A stretch of 64,000 bases of DNA, taken from positions 929,827-993,826 of the forward strand of contig NW_003314309.1 of assembly GCF_000143415.4 (NCBI RefSeq), written 5' to 3'. Shown one piece after another: positions 44,252 to 56,071 of this stretch (its first letter is position 1; each line of letters starts with the position of its first letter). Source of the stretch: Selaginella moellendorffii. Taxonomy: Eukaryota > Streptophyta > Lycopodiopsida > Selaginellales > Selaginellaceae. The notes beneath the pieces were generated by a model, which was not told where the DNA came from, made no database searches, and was given only the letters and a program-made list of their open reading frames with translations. The position numbers and the translations under genes were made by a program.

Positions 44252-47200
44252 ATGGATCATGAGATCCAGGATCGATTTAAATGGATTCTTTTCTCTTTTT
44301 ACTCTTGCGATTCCTATTCGTGTCGATCAAAGGGGAAAGGGTGTGCATTGAATCTGTCTGTTAAAGACGAAGGAAGAAGAAAGAAGAAGACGAAGACTTT
44401 AGTGTTCCAGATTGTTCCAAAAAGCCGCGCTCTTTTCTTCTCTCTTTTTTCTTCCTTTTGCTTCTTCTAGTCTTTGTTTGTTTCTTCTGGAAGTTATTTG
44501 CATGCAACAGTGGAATCATGAATTTCGCAGTGCGGTGTGGTTAGATTAATGATCACTATGGATAATCTTCAGGAGTAGGCTACTGATTCAATTGATGTGG
44601 TGGTGGTGGCAGTAGAATTGCTGCTGCACTGGAGTATGCTGGAGCTGCAGCCATGGCTCTGTAACTATTCCATGTTCTTCATGCCATCAACTGTGCATGA
44701 TTTGAGATATATGACACTGTATACATATACTACTTGTGTAAGAAAGTATTTAAAGACATTCTTTGTAACTTTCAGGGACAAGGGTTCTTCAAGCTCGTTT
44801 CTTTCTTGGACTTGTTCTTTCTTTTGCTCCTTGCTTAACAGGGAATTTACTCGAAAGGAACCCATTTTTGTTACGGACAGCAGACGAAAAGGAGGAGAAA
44901 GAAAATTCCATAGAGCTCTAGATAGGTGGTACGATGGAAAACGAAGAACATAGATAGCAAAGCAAGTCGTTGGGATACGCGTGTGTTCATTAAATAATCG
45001 GTGGCAAAGAGGTCATTGAATCTCTGGAAAGACAGATGGTTCGTGCTACACATCAAATCCCCTTTGCAAAAAAGTCCACGTTAGTACAAAGAAAGCCCAT
45101 GCAATGCAGCCACGCTCCTGTGCTTAAGCCACTAATCGCAAGTACTCCCTGCTGCTTAGAGGCCAGGATCATCTTAAGTGTGATTAGTGATAAACTCTCT
45201 AATCCAAAAAGTTGACAAATGAGGGAAGCATTCCCCTTTCTGGCATTCAATGCAGAATCTGATGATGAGTAGACTCCGAGAGATTTGGAGAGGGTGAAGC
45301 TTGATTGAAAGAAAGCGATCGCTTGTTCACGTCTTTGCTTCCCCCCTGTGAGATCTTTGTTGTCTTGTGTAGTGCGTCTTAATCCCAGCAATTACCCGCA
45401 TAAGCCTGGCTCTTGCAAGGCGAGAGAGTCACGAGTTTCGCTCCTCCATGACCACCGTAGAGTTTTAAGTGTACATGTAACGTAATGTGCCTTCGTTGTC
45501 TTCATAGTTACGTAAATGATATAGAGTGATCTCTCGGCTCGTCTTTGCGATGGAAGAAGAAGGAAGCTTGATTGACTTGGTGTGGTTTTAAAGGAGCTCA
45601 ATCCCGTGGAGATCTCTGGAAGACTTGATTGCGTTTTATTGATCGATATTGTGAGAAGGAAAGAAGAGCGTTTCCAAATCGTTCTCTTGGTTTGAATTCT
45701 TCATCTTTGAATGATCACTTGTTTCTAGACACTGCGGGATAACAACTTTGGTGGTAAATACTTTCCATACGCCAACAATAACACAGACAAAGACACACTG
45801 CCCCCCTGCATAAAGTATAGAGTTTCACGAAGTGCTACCAGCTCATATATAAGAAGGCTACAAACTTTAATCGTCATTCAAGAACCAGTTTATCACCTTG
45901 TAAATCCTCAACTAAGACGCGCAGACCCGACCAACACAAAGAAGAGAGAGGCAGCATCTATCATCAAGCTTGCATTTTTGCATCCATCGGCAGTAGGTCG
46001 CATGGATGGGTACGCAAGACTATCAAAGCATCATATAGATCTTTAGAAATATCTACACCATTCCGTCCATGATCCTCTTGAAATCTCTCTAAACTTCCCT
46101 CTCCAAAACAAAGCACGAATAATTAGCGGGAACAAGAACCTGAAGAATCACGGGTGGTGTACCTTGTACGGAGGAAGCCTCGTCGGTACGTATAACGTGG
46201 TCCCAGAAAAACGATATATGTGTGAGAGTGTGTGTGTGTGGCTGCGCTGCTTGTCTCTATAATACCCATCTTATAACTCGCTGTTCAAAAGGTGGTGGTG
46301 GCTGGCTCCTGCGTAGAGCATTATTACGGCTCAAAACCAAGTGGATGACGAAGATCTTCTTAGACGTACATCCAGATTGGTTTTTAAACGAAGAAAGCAA
46401 GGGATTACGCGGTACAGAAGCTCGTCTTTTGGCGCAAACAACCCTAACCTTCTAACAGGTCTGGGGGAAAGAAAAGGATTCGAAGAAAGAGACCGGTTTG
46501 TTTTTCACGCAAAACAAACCCCCGGTCAACTTTTATTGCCAGATGAAAATGGTTGCGGATCACTCATGAGAATGAAGATCACGTAGCTTAAACCCACTCC
46601 AATCACGGATAGCGAAAGTCTACGTTACGTATATGTATAGGCGTAGGTGTAGATAGGTAGCTGAAACTCCAGCTGCGGCTGCCAAAGTTTATAAGTACTG
46701 TGTACGCCATAATATTGTTTGTTTTGTGCTCAGTTTCTTCTTCTACTTCTGTGTGAGTGAGTGGATCCTTGGAATCTTCTTCGTGGTTTTATGTTATATG
46801 TGTACATACATGCATGTATACGTATCCCGTTCTATTCCACCACCACCGTTTCTATGAGGAAATTATCCATTCTGGGGCTCTGATCGCGATAACTTGACGA
46901 ATATGCTACAAAAGAACTGTGTGCAAATACCCAGACTATTTTATAAATGCTTGAACCTGGCAACTTGCGAATCTGATGTGATGCCCTTTTGTTGTTTTGG
47001 GCCTTTTCTTTTGCCTGTGCATCCTCCAAGAGATCTAATAAGCACGTTGTTGTTTGTAATCAAATGGCCAATGTAGAGATTTGAAGAATATAACTATGGA
47101 AATTTTTCCACGTACGTACCGCGTGGGGTCAAGAAGAACCTTCTCCTCCTTTCAAACAGACAAACATTCACGACAGACACATTCTACAAACGCTTTTGGG

Positions 47201-48543
47201 CTCTGTGCACCTATCGTGTATTTTTTATTTTAAAAACGGAAATATCTGTTTCTTAATATTACCTCGCAGTATTTTATTACAATTGATATTATAAAATATT
47301 GTCTTGGCATAGAATCACTGCTGCAAGATATAAGAATCCGAAGACGAAAGAAGTAGAAGCAGAAGAAGAAGAAGGAGAAAGTACTCAGAAGAAAAGAGTA
47401 TTGTTTGCTTCTGTTTGGACTCTTGCTTGATTCTCTTCCCGTGACTCTGGCACACTCACAGGAGCTTGATGATGATAAGCTACTACTAGTTTAAAGCCTG
47501 GGCGATCTAAGAACCATGATCAACCTCAAAAACCTTTCCCAAGTTTCCATTCTTTATCAAAAGCTGGAAGAACCTCAAAAATTCATCCAGACAAAATCAC
47601 CCCACGACTTCTCACCACTCAAGAAGAAAAAGATAAAAAAGAATTCACGTGAAGGAGCACATATACACACGTACGTCTTCGTCCAGTACTGTGGCAGCAA
47701 GCCAACGAATCTGCAAAAGCTTAGGCATTTTCGAGCAGGACTATACCACCCGTGTCGCGGAATACCTCCAAAAGATACGCCACGACTGGGTCACGGGTAG
47801 CGCAGCAGCTCCAGCACTTCTTCTCATGTAAGTATTCCTCCTCCTCCTATCGCCCGCTGGATGCGTCCACAACTAGTTTTATAAGGCTGCCGTGTCTCTC
47901 TCCTGGGCCCGAGTACTCCCGGAAAGATCCTTCTCTCTTCTTCCAGAGCAGGATTTGGCGGATCCTTTGGCGCTGCCAGCGCGTCTCAACGTCCGTGACT
48001 TGGGAGCTTGGGACGTCTGTGTCCCTCTGTCTCGTGGGCCAAAGAGTCGCTTTTGGAAGCCTGGACGTCACAATCCGCTCGCGCTTGTGAGTGGCGAGTT
48101 CGAACGAGGAAAGGGATAAACGACGCACCTTGGACGAGAAGATGGCGCAAGAGCTACTTGCGTTGTCCGACTGACCGGTGGAGCATGTCTCGAGCTCTCT
48201 GGTTGTCGTTGTCTCGGGCCAGAGGAGTCGAGTGTTTTTGATTGGTACTCCTCTTCAAGCATTTAGCCTGTCAAAACTCTGGAAACAGAAAAAGAAAGAA
48301 AATGAAAGAGAAACATAAAGGATATTTGAAGTTGCACTGTCACAGCGCCTTCAGACATGAGTTGTGATTACACAAAAGCCAACCAGTCCAGTTGGAGGAC
48401 TACGATCGTCTTTCCCAGTCTTCCACGGAGGAATGGATACTGTCCAGCAAAAAGCAGCATGCAAATCCTTCCTGCAAAGGCCAAAAGAAACTTCAAAACC
48501 AATTCTTCGAAATCTTCGAAATCGGACAAACCATCTCAGTTCG
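44252..48543. other. Long region without a convincing gene
   Basis: 44252-44480 is the heat-shock factor 3' UTR. Short frames appear around 45053-45391 (-), 46222-46586 (+) and 47649-48120 (+). At 47649-47830 an open frame ends at a GTAAGT and another follows at 47889-48119, so a small two-exon gene is conceivable, but no known domain is seen. 45960-46020 forms a short imperfect hairpin. Nothing else. Confidence 0.35.
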
Positions 48544-49142
48544 CTACGACGCTCGAGGAAGTGGTTTTGGTTTCCAGATGCCCATTCTGTACCGGTGCGT
48601 GAACTTGATTATGGTTTTTCTCTGCAACAAGAACCACACGTAGTGAAACCAAATCCAAAAAGAAAATCAGGCAAAGCTTACGTGATTGCGAGGCATTTTC
48701 ATCTTCTTGAGAACCTTGACCCTGACCAGCAAAAAGTCTTTGAAAGTCTTGCACTTGCGGGCCAACTTATCATGGTAGACATCAAAGCCCTCGAAACACT
48801 TGAGAAAATCCCGAATGCTGTACTCATTCACGTCCTTGGGAAACACTGCGAGCACATCGCTCAAACGACCAATCAATCGCAAAAAATGCAGATGGAAAGA
48901 CACACAAAAATAATATACATTCACTCACCAGTGCGCGAGGATGGAGAGAGCGTCGTCCAGAAGGAATTCTCGGGAACAACGGGCAAAGGAGGGACCAATT
49001 GCACGGGCCGAGCCTCTGATTGCTGTGAATCCGATGGCGCCGCAGCGCCGGGGGTGGGAGCAGTAGAATCGGAGAATGCGCGAGACAGGGGGCGCAGCCG
49101 GAGGAGAGAATCGCTCAAGCGCCTGCGAAGAATCATCGCCAT
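48544..49142 (-). CDS. Small basic protein, probably mitochondrial
   Basis: Not recognised. Seen: complement(join(48544..48621,48682..48845,48929..49142)), 151 residues, three exons in phase with GT-AG introns. N-terminus MAMILRRRLSDSLLRLRPLS with several Arg, Ser and Leu and no acid fits a mitochondrial targeting peptide; it is followed by an Ala/Pro linker. The core reads VFPKDVNEYSIRDFLKCFEG, DVYHDKLARKCKTFKDFLLV, and the end is basic (RKTIIKFTHRYRMGIWKPKP). Such a tail would suit a nucleic-acid- or ribosome-associated protein (inference). The start codon is only 112 bp from that of DAP epimerase on the other strand. Confidence 0.72.
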
Positions 49143-49254
49143 CGCTCGAAAACCCTAAACCTTCATCCCATCAAATTAAGGGCAAAATCTTTTTTAAAGG
49201 TAACGTGGCACTTTCGTAAAGTAAAACTCTGGAATGACCTAGGGTTTTAGAAGC
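49143..49254. promoter_or_regulatory. Divergent promoter, small mitochondrial protein / DAP epimerase
   Basis: The two start codons point away from each other with 112 bp between. It must hold both 5' UTRs and core promoters. An AACCCTAAA-type telo-box-like element lies at about 49150-49160, a motif known from promoters of plant translation and growth genes. No TATA box is evident. Confidence 0.5.
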
Positions 49255-50853
49255 ATGGCTGCCGCTTCTCAACGTTGGGCTCCTTGTTGTGGCATTTCTT
49301 CGTTGCGCAAGGCCAGGAACGATGCAAGGCCAAGCGTGAGAATGGCGGTCCAGCACAAGCCATTGGGTCACTTGGCATCGACGAGAAAGAGCTCTCGGGT
49401 AAGTCTCTCGTAGCGTTTCTTTCTTTCTTTCTTTGCAGAGAGTGAGGACACTTTCCTATTGTCATTGCAGGGAAGCTTGGAGTTTTCCAAGTACCAAGGT
49501 CTGGGAAACGACTTTGTTCTTGTAAGTTGCTACTTCCATTTTGGTGTTTCATTCTTTCTTTGCAAAGAGATATATTGTCTGATGGTTTGACAACTTCTTT
49601 AGGTGGATAATCGCGAGTCTCCCGAACCAAAACTCTCCAAAGAAGATGCCGTAAGGATTTGCAACCGAAACTTTGGAGTCGGGAGCGATGGAGTCATTCT
49701 CGTCATGCCTGGCGTCCATGGCTGTGACTACACAATGCATATCTATAACCCCGACGGCAGCCAACCAGAGGCAAACGTTTTACTCCTATCTCTTTTTGTT
49801 CTTAATCTCCATGGACTTGTAGATGTGTGGCAATGGGATTCGTTGTATGGCTCGATTCATAGGAGAACTCGAGGGAAGAACAATAACGAGCAATCGAAGG
49901 TATCCTTTCTCGCTTTGAGTTCCCTGAAAGAAGCGTATTTCCTAGCTTGTAACAAGCTCCCAGTTATAAAATACACACAGGAGCTGGGACTATCATTCCA
50001 ACGTTGAAAGAGGACGGCCAGGTGAGCTCCCTCTTTACGCAAACTCTAACATTTTTTCTTAGATTTCTTCCTTCTCCCAGGTGCTAGTAGACATGGGAAT
50101 ACCGATTCTCAATGGAAACAGGATTCCAACTTTGCTGCCCGGGCATTTTGATGGAACTGTCATCCAAAAGCCACTCGAGGTGGACGGCAAGACGTGGCTT
50201 GTGACTTGTGTGAGCATGGGAAATCCACACTGCGTAACCTTTGGAGAAGAACACGAAGAGGTGAAAATCTATGGAAAAAAAAAACACTCTTTTGTTTAGT
50301 TTTTCTTACCAAAACCCATTCTGTGCAGCATTTGTTTGATCTTAGTACTTTGCCCCTGGAGAAGATCGGCCCCCTGTTTGAAAACCATGAAAAGTTTCCC
50401 CAGAAAACAAATGCAGGTTGGCTCTTTTTTAAATTCCTTTTGATATGTGCCACTGTTTTCTTTCTTCGCAGAGTTTGTGGAAGTGATCTCTCTTTCTCAT
50501 TTAAAAGTTCGAGTGTGGGAGAGAGGCGCAGGCAAGTGCCTAGAGATTGAAGCTCTCTCAAAGGAACTAGTGTTTTTCTTCGCAGGGATCACCTTGGCTT
50601 GTGGAACGGGTGCTTGTGCTGCCTTTGTGGCCGCTGTGCTGGAAGGAAGAGCTAAAAAGGTATGAAAAAATCTCTCTCTCTCTCTCTCTCTCCACAGACA
50701 CACACACACAGACATGTTTATAATTTGTTTTCTTAGAACTGCATTGTGGATTTGCCCGGGGGCAAATTGGAAGTGGAATGGAGAGCGTCGGATCACCACG
50801 TCTACATGAGTGGGCCTGCTGAGCATGTCTTTACGGGCACTCTGGTCTTGTAA
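49255..50853 (+). CDS. DAPF: Diaminopimelate epimerase, plastid
   Basis: Seen: ten exons, join(49255..49398,49471..49521,49603..49770,49823..49899,49964..50021,50081..50260,50329..50416,50472..50531,50586..50659,50737..50853), 338 residues. Exon 1 gives a Ser/Arg-rich transit peptide. The enzyme core shows [16 protein letters not shown], the first catalytic Cys in [26 protein letters not shown], and the second catalytic Cys in [14 protein letters not shown]. Known: it converts L,L- to meso-diaminopimelate in plastid lysine synthesis by a two-cysteine mechanism. Two introns, after 49770 and 50531, begin GC, not GT (AG|GCAAAC and AG|GCAAGT); no GT donor nearby keeps the frame. The last intron carries CT and CA microsatellites. 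Confidence 0.93.
50668..50712. repeat. CT/CA microsatellite in last DAPF intron
   Basis: A run of TC dinucleotides followed by CA dinucleotides between the last donor and acceptor. Likely length-variable between individuals. Confidence 0.8.
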
Positions 50854-51903
50854 TATTTTAATTAGCGACATTGTGTTTAAGCTTGACTGCAAAACCTAAA
50901 GGAAAGGTTGTTCACACACAATATTAATATGGCTTTAAGTGTTAAAATAAATTTTATTTTTTACTAAAAATTATTTCATGATTAATTTATTTTAGAATAA
51001 ACATATAAGAGCTCATTCAAGATGGTTAAACAGAAGTGTGAGTATAGCTTAGAGAATGATGTGCACAAAAAGCTTAAGCAAAGGATGAAATATTTCAATT
51101 AACACTCGGTCTTAGATGAGAAACTTTATGACAAATAACTATTATTGAAAATCTTAGGGGGCATTTTATATTTTATTTTATAAAATTTTGTTAAATTAAT
51201 TATATGAGACATAATGCTCAATAAGGGATTAAATGGCAAAATGCTAAACGAAAAATCTAATGGGAAGAAAATGTATGTTACTATTATCTTCTTTTATTAT
51301 TATTTATAATACTGATAATAAATTTAAATTTAAAAAATTAATAGCAATTACATTAAAATATATAAATTTGAGGAAGAGTTGAAAATGATTCAAACTGTCT
51401 GCAATTGATTTATGTAAGTTGAGATGCTATGTTGCATATGATTTAAACAAAATATACTTTGAAGAAATTTAGATAATAATTAATACTTATACATATAGCA
51501 ATATTAATTAACACTTTTAATTTTTATTATTTGTTATTATTGAACATTCAAATACAACTCAAAATAAGTCAATTTATCAATTAAATATGAAATATAGGAA
51601 ATAAACTAATATCTAAAAAATATAAATCCTTTTCTATGCACAACTTTACCCCTAAAAAAATTGTTCAAAACATTTTTTTTTTAATTTCTTAGTCTATACT
51701 TCATTACTTCGTTTTCGGTCACAAAAATGCTAACCAAAAAATATTGTTTTGTAAATGTGGCTAGATCCGCCATCCTTTCTTTATATAATCCCCCTCACAC
51801 AAACAAGAGCTTTAGCTTATTTGAATAGTCGCAGTGGGAATATTGTCCCCAAAGTTGCCCCTTGAAAAAAAAGACACACTCAAGGAAACCTCAAAAAAGA
51901 ATA
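50854..51903. other. AT-rich intergenic region
   Basis: Very AT-rich, with no ORF of note. The last 100 bases before 51904 are the likely OEP24 3' UTR. Confidence 0.4.
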
Positions 51904-52557
51904 TCATAACTCATAGTTCCAGGTCTTCTCCAGCAGTAACTTGGGAGGCTTGGAGCTGTCCAGATTCCCAGACGCAGCCACCTTGAAAGGCCCCAGCCTG
52001 GGATCATCACTGATCCACTCCACACCCAGCACCTTGCGGTGCGCCTCGTAGGCGAGCTTCAAGGTGTGGCAATCGGCCATCTTCTTGGAGGCCGAGAAGC
52101 TCCACGACTCGGTCCCAAAATCATAGGCGGGCTCCAGCGTGAGGCGCGATGGATGCTGGTAGAAGTACTTGAGCTGCCCCTTGCCCGACGCAAAGCTATA
52201 CTTCGCCGTGAGCTTGTTGCGCGGATCCACGGCGAGCGTCGCCTCGAGCAGCGTGGCGTTGCGCTTCTGCGGGTGAATGTACGTGAGCTTCACCTGCTTG
52301 CCCGCGACATTGGCGGCGCTCATGAACTGGAAGCGCGTTGACGCCGGCTGGAGCTCGTGGTCGATGATGAAGCAGCCGGGCTTCTCCACGCCCAGGCTCA
52401 CCCCCGCCGCCGCCAGGCCGCCTGGCGACCGCGACCCAAATGTGGCATCCGTGCACGACGCCTTGAGCTTGAGATCGCCTACCCCGAGCGCGAGCGTGGC
52501 CGTGGCCGCCTCCCCCGCGGCTCCGCCCTCGTACTTGCTCTTGATCGAGGCCCTCAT
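51904..52557 (-). CDS. OEP24: Chloroplast outer envelope pore protein OEP24
   Basis: Seen: intronless, 217 residues, no transit peptide. Regions RASIKSKYEGGAAGE, LKLKASCTDATFGSR, VEKPGCFIIDHELQ, RFQFMSAANVAGKQVKLTYI, LKYFYQHPSRLTLEPAYDF and the end PKLLLEKTWNYEL run in the order of the plant OEP24 family. Alternating hydrophobic-polar residues throughout fit a beta-barrel. Known: OEP24 is a solute channel for phosphates, sugars and dicarboxylates in the plastid outer envelope. Coding sequence is GC-rich compared with its AT-rich flanks. Compared with seed-plant forms it has an extra Ala-rich loop after residue 45 (by memory of the family, so tentative). Confidence 0.85.
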   Translation of the reverse strand: MRASIKSKYEGGAAGEAATATLALGVGDLKLKASCTDATFGSRSPGGLAAAGVSLGVEKPGCFIIDHELQPASTRFQFMSAANVAGKQVKLTYIHPQKRNATLLEATLAVDPRNKLTAKYSFASGKGQLKYFYQHPSRLTLEPAYDFGTESWSFSASKKMADCHTLKLAYEAHRKVLGVEWISDDPRLGPFKVAASGNLDSSKPPKLLLEKTWNYEL

Positions 52558-53136
52558 CCGGGATCCCCTGCCGCGACGAACCCTAAAAATTTACCCCAGC
52601 TCACAGATAGAGAGGGAATGCCACACAAGATATATCATGAAATATAATTATATATCATGAAACTTTGGAGCCACCAGTGGCTGCCATTGTTACAGTTGCT
52701 CCAGGCTCTCACACTGGCTAGAAAACTTGAGTGGAAAGAAGCCACCAAAATTGTTTGCCTACAAATCTTTTTTAAAGTAGAAACATCCAATCCCTTGTAA
52801 ATTTCATTTGAGATTCCATCTCATGCTTTGTAGACTTCGCACTCACCAAAAAAATGCCACAGACAAGAAACTTTTTCCAGAGGGTTACCTGAAGGAGAAG
52901 CTATGGCTGCCATTTTCACTCTTTGCTTTTTAGAATGTAAACAAGCTCTCAACTTAAGTGGAAAGAACTCGCCGCAACTTTGGGAGAGTCAACAAACTAT
53001 ATCATGAATTTCGCGCAATGGATTCCTCTTTACAATGGCTGCTTTGCTTGTTGCTTTCCTTCAGCGTTGCATTGGGACAAGCGAAAGGTTTTTGCTTGAA
53101 AGGAGAGCCAGCAACCACAGTGCCTTTGAGATCAAG
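52558..53136. other. OEP24 upstream region and orphan signal-peptide ORF
   Basis: 52558-52950 is the likely OEP24 promoter. On the plus strand 53018-53140 encodes MDSSLQWLLCLLLSFSVALG and a short tail; it looks like a secretory leader but leads to no gene. Its end overlaps the last codons of the minus-strand neprosin gene. Confidence 0.4.
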
Positions 53137-54466
53137 CTAGACGCATTTCGAGCTGTAGCCGGGTCCTCCGTAGAAGAAGTATGTTCCCCAGCTGGTGTTC
53201 CTCCCGGCATCCTGGATCGTCCCAATATCGTAGCAACCGGGCTTTTTCACCGCCACCCTCGCCATGTTTTGGGCCTGCTGCAAGCGGAAGTTTGCATTGA
53301 CGATCTGGATGTCCCGGTGATACGCTGCGTATTTGTAGTGAGCGTTTGGAAATGCCCCGCTTCCCATTTGGGTTCGTGTGTGCCTGTTGGCCTGGAGTAC
53401 AAGCCAGAGGAGCTCAAACTTTTCCCACGGAGAAAATGAGTACCTTGACTTCGAGCACCTCTCCTCCGCAAGAAACCGCAGAAGCCCCGTTTGCAAAGTC
53501 TGGCAATGCGGAGGCTTTCCAGTAACCAACGTAGGATCCAGAAACTCGCAGCCACCAATTGCCACTCCTTGGATCCTGTAAAACACACACTACTTTGTGA
53601 GACTTTGGACGGAAGATAATTGCCTGGAAAACGAGGAACTCTGCTTCTACTTGAGTCGAGCCTGCTGTGGAAGTTCTCGAGGAGATTGCTCCGCCTAGCA
53701 CGATGCTGCTACTAACTTGGACGAATCCGTCACAACCCAAGTTATAGCAGCCGGTCGAGTTGTATCCATCGGCCTGTCATGCACAGATATATCAATTCGA
53801 AATCTATGCGAGAGCTATTAACTGTCCAGTAGACGAAGAGCCTGGGATCATCTCCACCATACAAGCTTGGGTAGATCTAAATCCAGTGTTAGAAAGGACA
53901 ACATCACTCTCGAAGCTTTAACCTGCCATCCGGCCTCCATTGTGCTGCGAGGAACTCCATGGCGATCGTAAGAGGAGATAAGCCAGAACTGAGAGAGGCT
54001 AAACTCGCGTGGCTGCTCTACGCGAGGCTTCCATATGTTGATGGTTGTTTTGAATCCTCTGAATTTTCCTCGAACAAATGCAACTGCATGCTGAAAACAC
54101 ATGATCAATCGATTATCAACTGACAATGCAAGAGATTTCTATGCTACTCGATGGGAACGCGTCGATGATTCGCTCGACATCAAACATGGTGTCTTCGTGT
54201 TGTTCCTGGTAGTGGAGTTGTGAAGAGGTATGCTTCCTCTTGGGCACAAAACAGGCTTGTTTGCTGGTGTCATCTTGAGATCATTGTGATTGTCATGTGG
54301 CCACATTGAAGGCTCCATCTAAGTTAAGGACATAGTTGCCACAGTTCAATTTTGCTAGTTCTACTGGTACCTGCACATCTTGATCTTGAATGCTTATGCA
54401 TTCTATTGCCTCTACACTCTTGAGCATTAGAGCTACAGTCAGTAACAATGTAAAAGTCACTTCCAT
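53137..54466 (-). CDS. Neprosin-domain (DUF239) secreted protein
   Basis: Seen: complement(join(53137..53391,53444..53575,53624..53773,53823..53876,53923..54090,54148..54273,54371..54466)), 326 residues. MEVTFTLLLTVALMLKSVEA is a signal peptide (start 54466, better placed than 54508). Then CPRGSIPLHN, AVAFVRGKF, FSLSQFWLISSYD, GWQ|IYPSLYGGDDPRLFVYWTA, DGYNSTGCYNLGCDGFVQVS, DPRSGNWWLRVSGSYVGYWK and a Cys-ended tail. Known: the DUF4409-neprosin pair; neprosin of Nepenthes is a secreted glutamic prolyl endoprotease, most plant relatives are untested. The 48-bp intron 53576-53623 starts GC and is fully open in frame, so a retained form of 342 residues is possible. The N-terminal activation part appears short for the family. 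Confidence 0.82.
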
Positions 54467-56071
54467 TTTATTTGCAAGCAGCAAAGATGCGGGTGTGCTT
54501 ATATACAATGAACCGGTTCTCTTTAGTTTTACGTTACCAAATTACAGTTATCTTTTAAATTAATCAATCTAGCAATGCAACAAATTAAAAGATCCTGCTG
54601 CTTTCTTGTTTATTTTGTTTTAAATAAATATACTTAAACTAACATAAAAGTCTCTTATTACTAAAGATTTTCCAGTTTTCCATTATCTACATAACTAACG
54701 AAATAAATAATTAAAAAAATAAATGATTATTAGAATTATTTAAAAATTAAAAATTATATAAAATATATAATATAGAAATATAGTGGAGCTAAGAAAATTA
54801 CTACTGAATATAATAAAAATGCAATATATTATTAATAATTTGTCAAAAAATTAATATTAAAAAATAATGGTATATAAAAATGGACAAAATATATCTTAAC
54901 AACTCCCACTAATTTAATAAAATTTAATTTACAATTAATTCATGCATTTTAAAAAATAATTTTTTATACTTCTACAAATATTTATAGTATTTATTATAAA
55001 AAATTAAATTATTTTAACAAAATTATTTAATACTTTTGGAAGGACTTAGTGACTTATAGCATTGACAAGCTCTGCAATCATTTGTTTCTTGGAAAAAACA
55101 TTTGTAAGAGTGTTTATTGCATTAATGGCTTCTTCCAAGTATCGCGTCACCATCTTTTGCATGCATTGTTTAATTCCCTTGACGGCTATAAAAAATATGT
55201 TTCAATATTGAATTTAAAAGTGTAGTATTTTTTGTGTGCGAGCAAATGATAGTATATAGAATTGTGTTTTGTGGCACTATAGTAGATTTAATGTCATAAG
55301 ATTCTTAAGTCGGTTGTAGAATAAGTCATTAATGACTAACAACACTAGCTTTTAGAGTGTATTATTCTATTAATTTTTATCTTTCACAAAAATATTCATT
55401 TGAAAGTTTGTTAATTTGAACATTCATTTCTTTTAAATTTTTTTTACTATTGTAATTTACATTTTGAAAGGTATACAAGAAAAAAAGATAAATTTGGATT
55501 AATATATTTATTATCAAAGTTAAAATTACTTTGATATTTAATTCTAAATTATATACATATATTATATTGGATTGCATCAAAAGTAAAAAGTAGTATAAAT
55601 TTTAGTTATGTAGTTTATTAATTTTAATTTTAGTTTTTTATTTGAGTTTACTTAACACATGCATTTTAATAACAATAGTATACAATTTTTAATGTTAAAT
55701 AGTTTACTTTATAAGTTCTTTCAACAACTAAATATACAATTTCAATCTTGCAATTCAAATGCTAAATCATGTGATATTTTTTTGTTGCATCAAAAAGGAA
55801 AATGACTCATCACATTTTAATTACATAATAATGATATTCTTTAGCTTAATATTATATCTGGATTAAATGTAATTTTTTCCCTTGTAAAAGAATATATTAT
55901 TTTGGCATATAAAAAAGTAGAATATTTCTAATTTTTAAGAACAATGGGGAAGATGATTATATATCAATGAATATTTTAAATCACATTAGTAGCTTAATTA
56001 ATATAATTTATAATTAAAACATTTCTTAAAATAAGTTACAAATTTGTGAATTAACTAAAACATGCCCTAAA
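54467..56071. other. Extremely AT-rich intergenic region
   Basis: About 1.6 kb of A/T-dominated sequence with no gene. The 3' end is the likely promoter of the first PPR gene, whose coding sequence shares the AT bias. Confidence 0.45.

Noticed and set aside
45960-46020. Imperfect hairpin, possible miRNA precursor
   Set aside because: Stem is short and interrupted (CTTGC/GCAAG and CATCCAT/ATGGATG); no known mature miRNA is recognised.
47649-48120. Possible two-exon gene
   Set aside because: A donor-like GTAAGT follows the first frame, but neither frame has a recognisable domain or a clear acceptor; left as unassigned.
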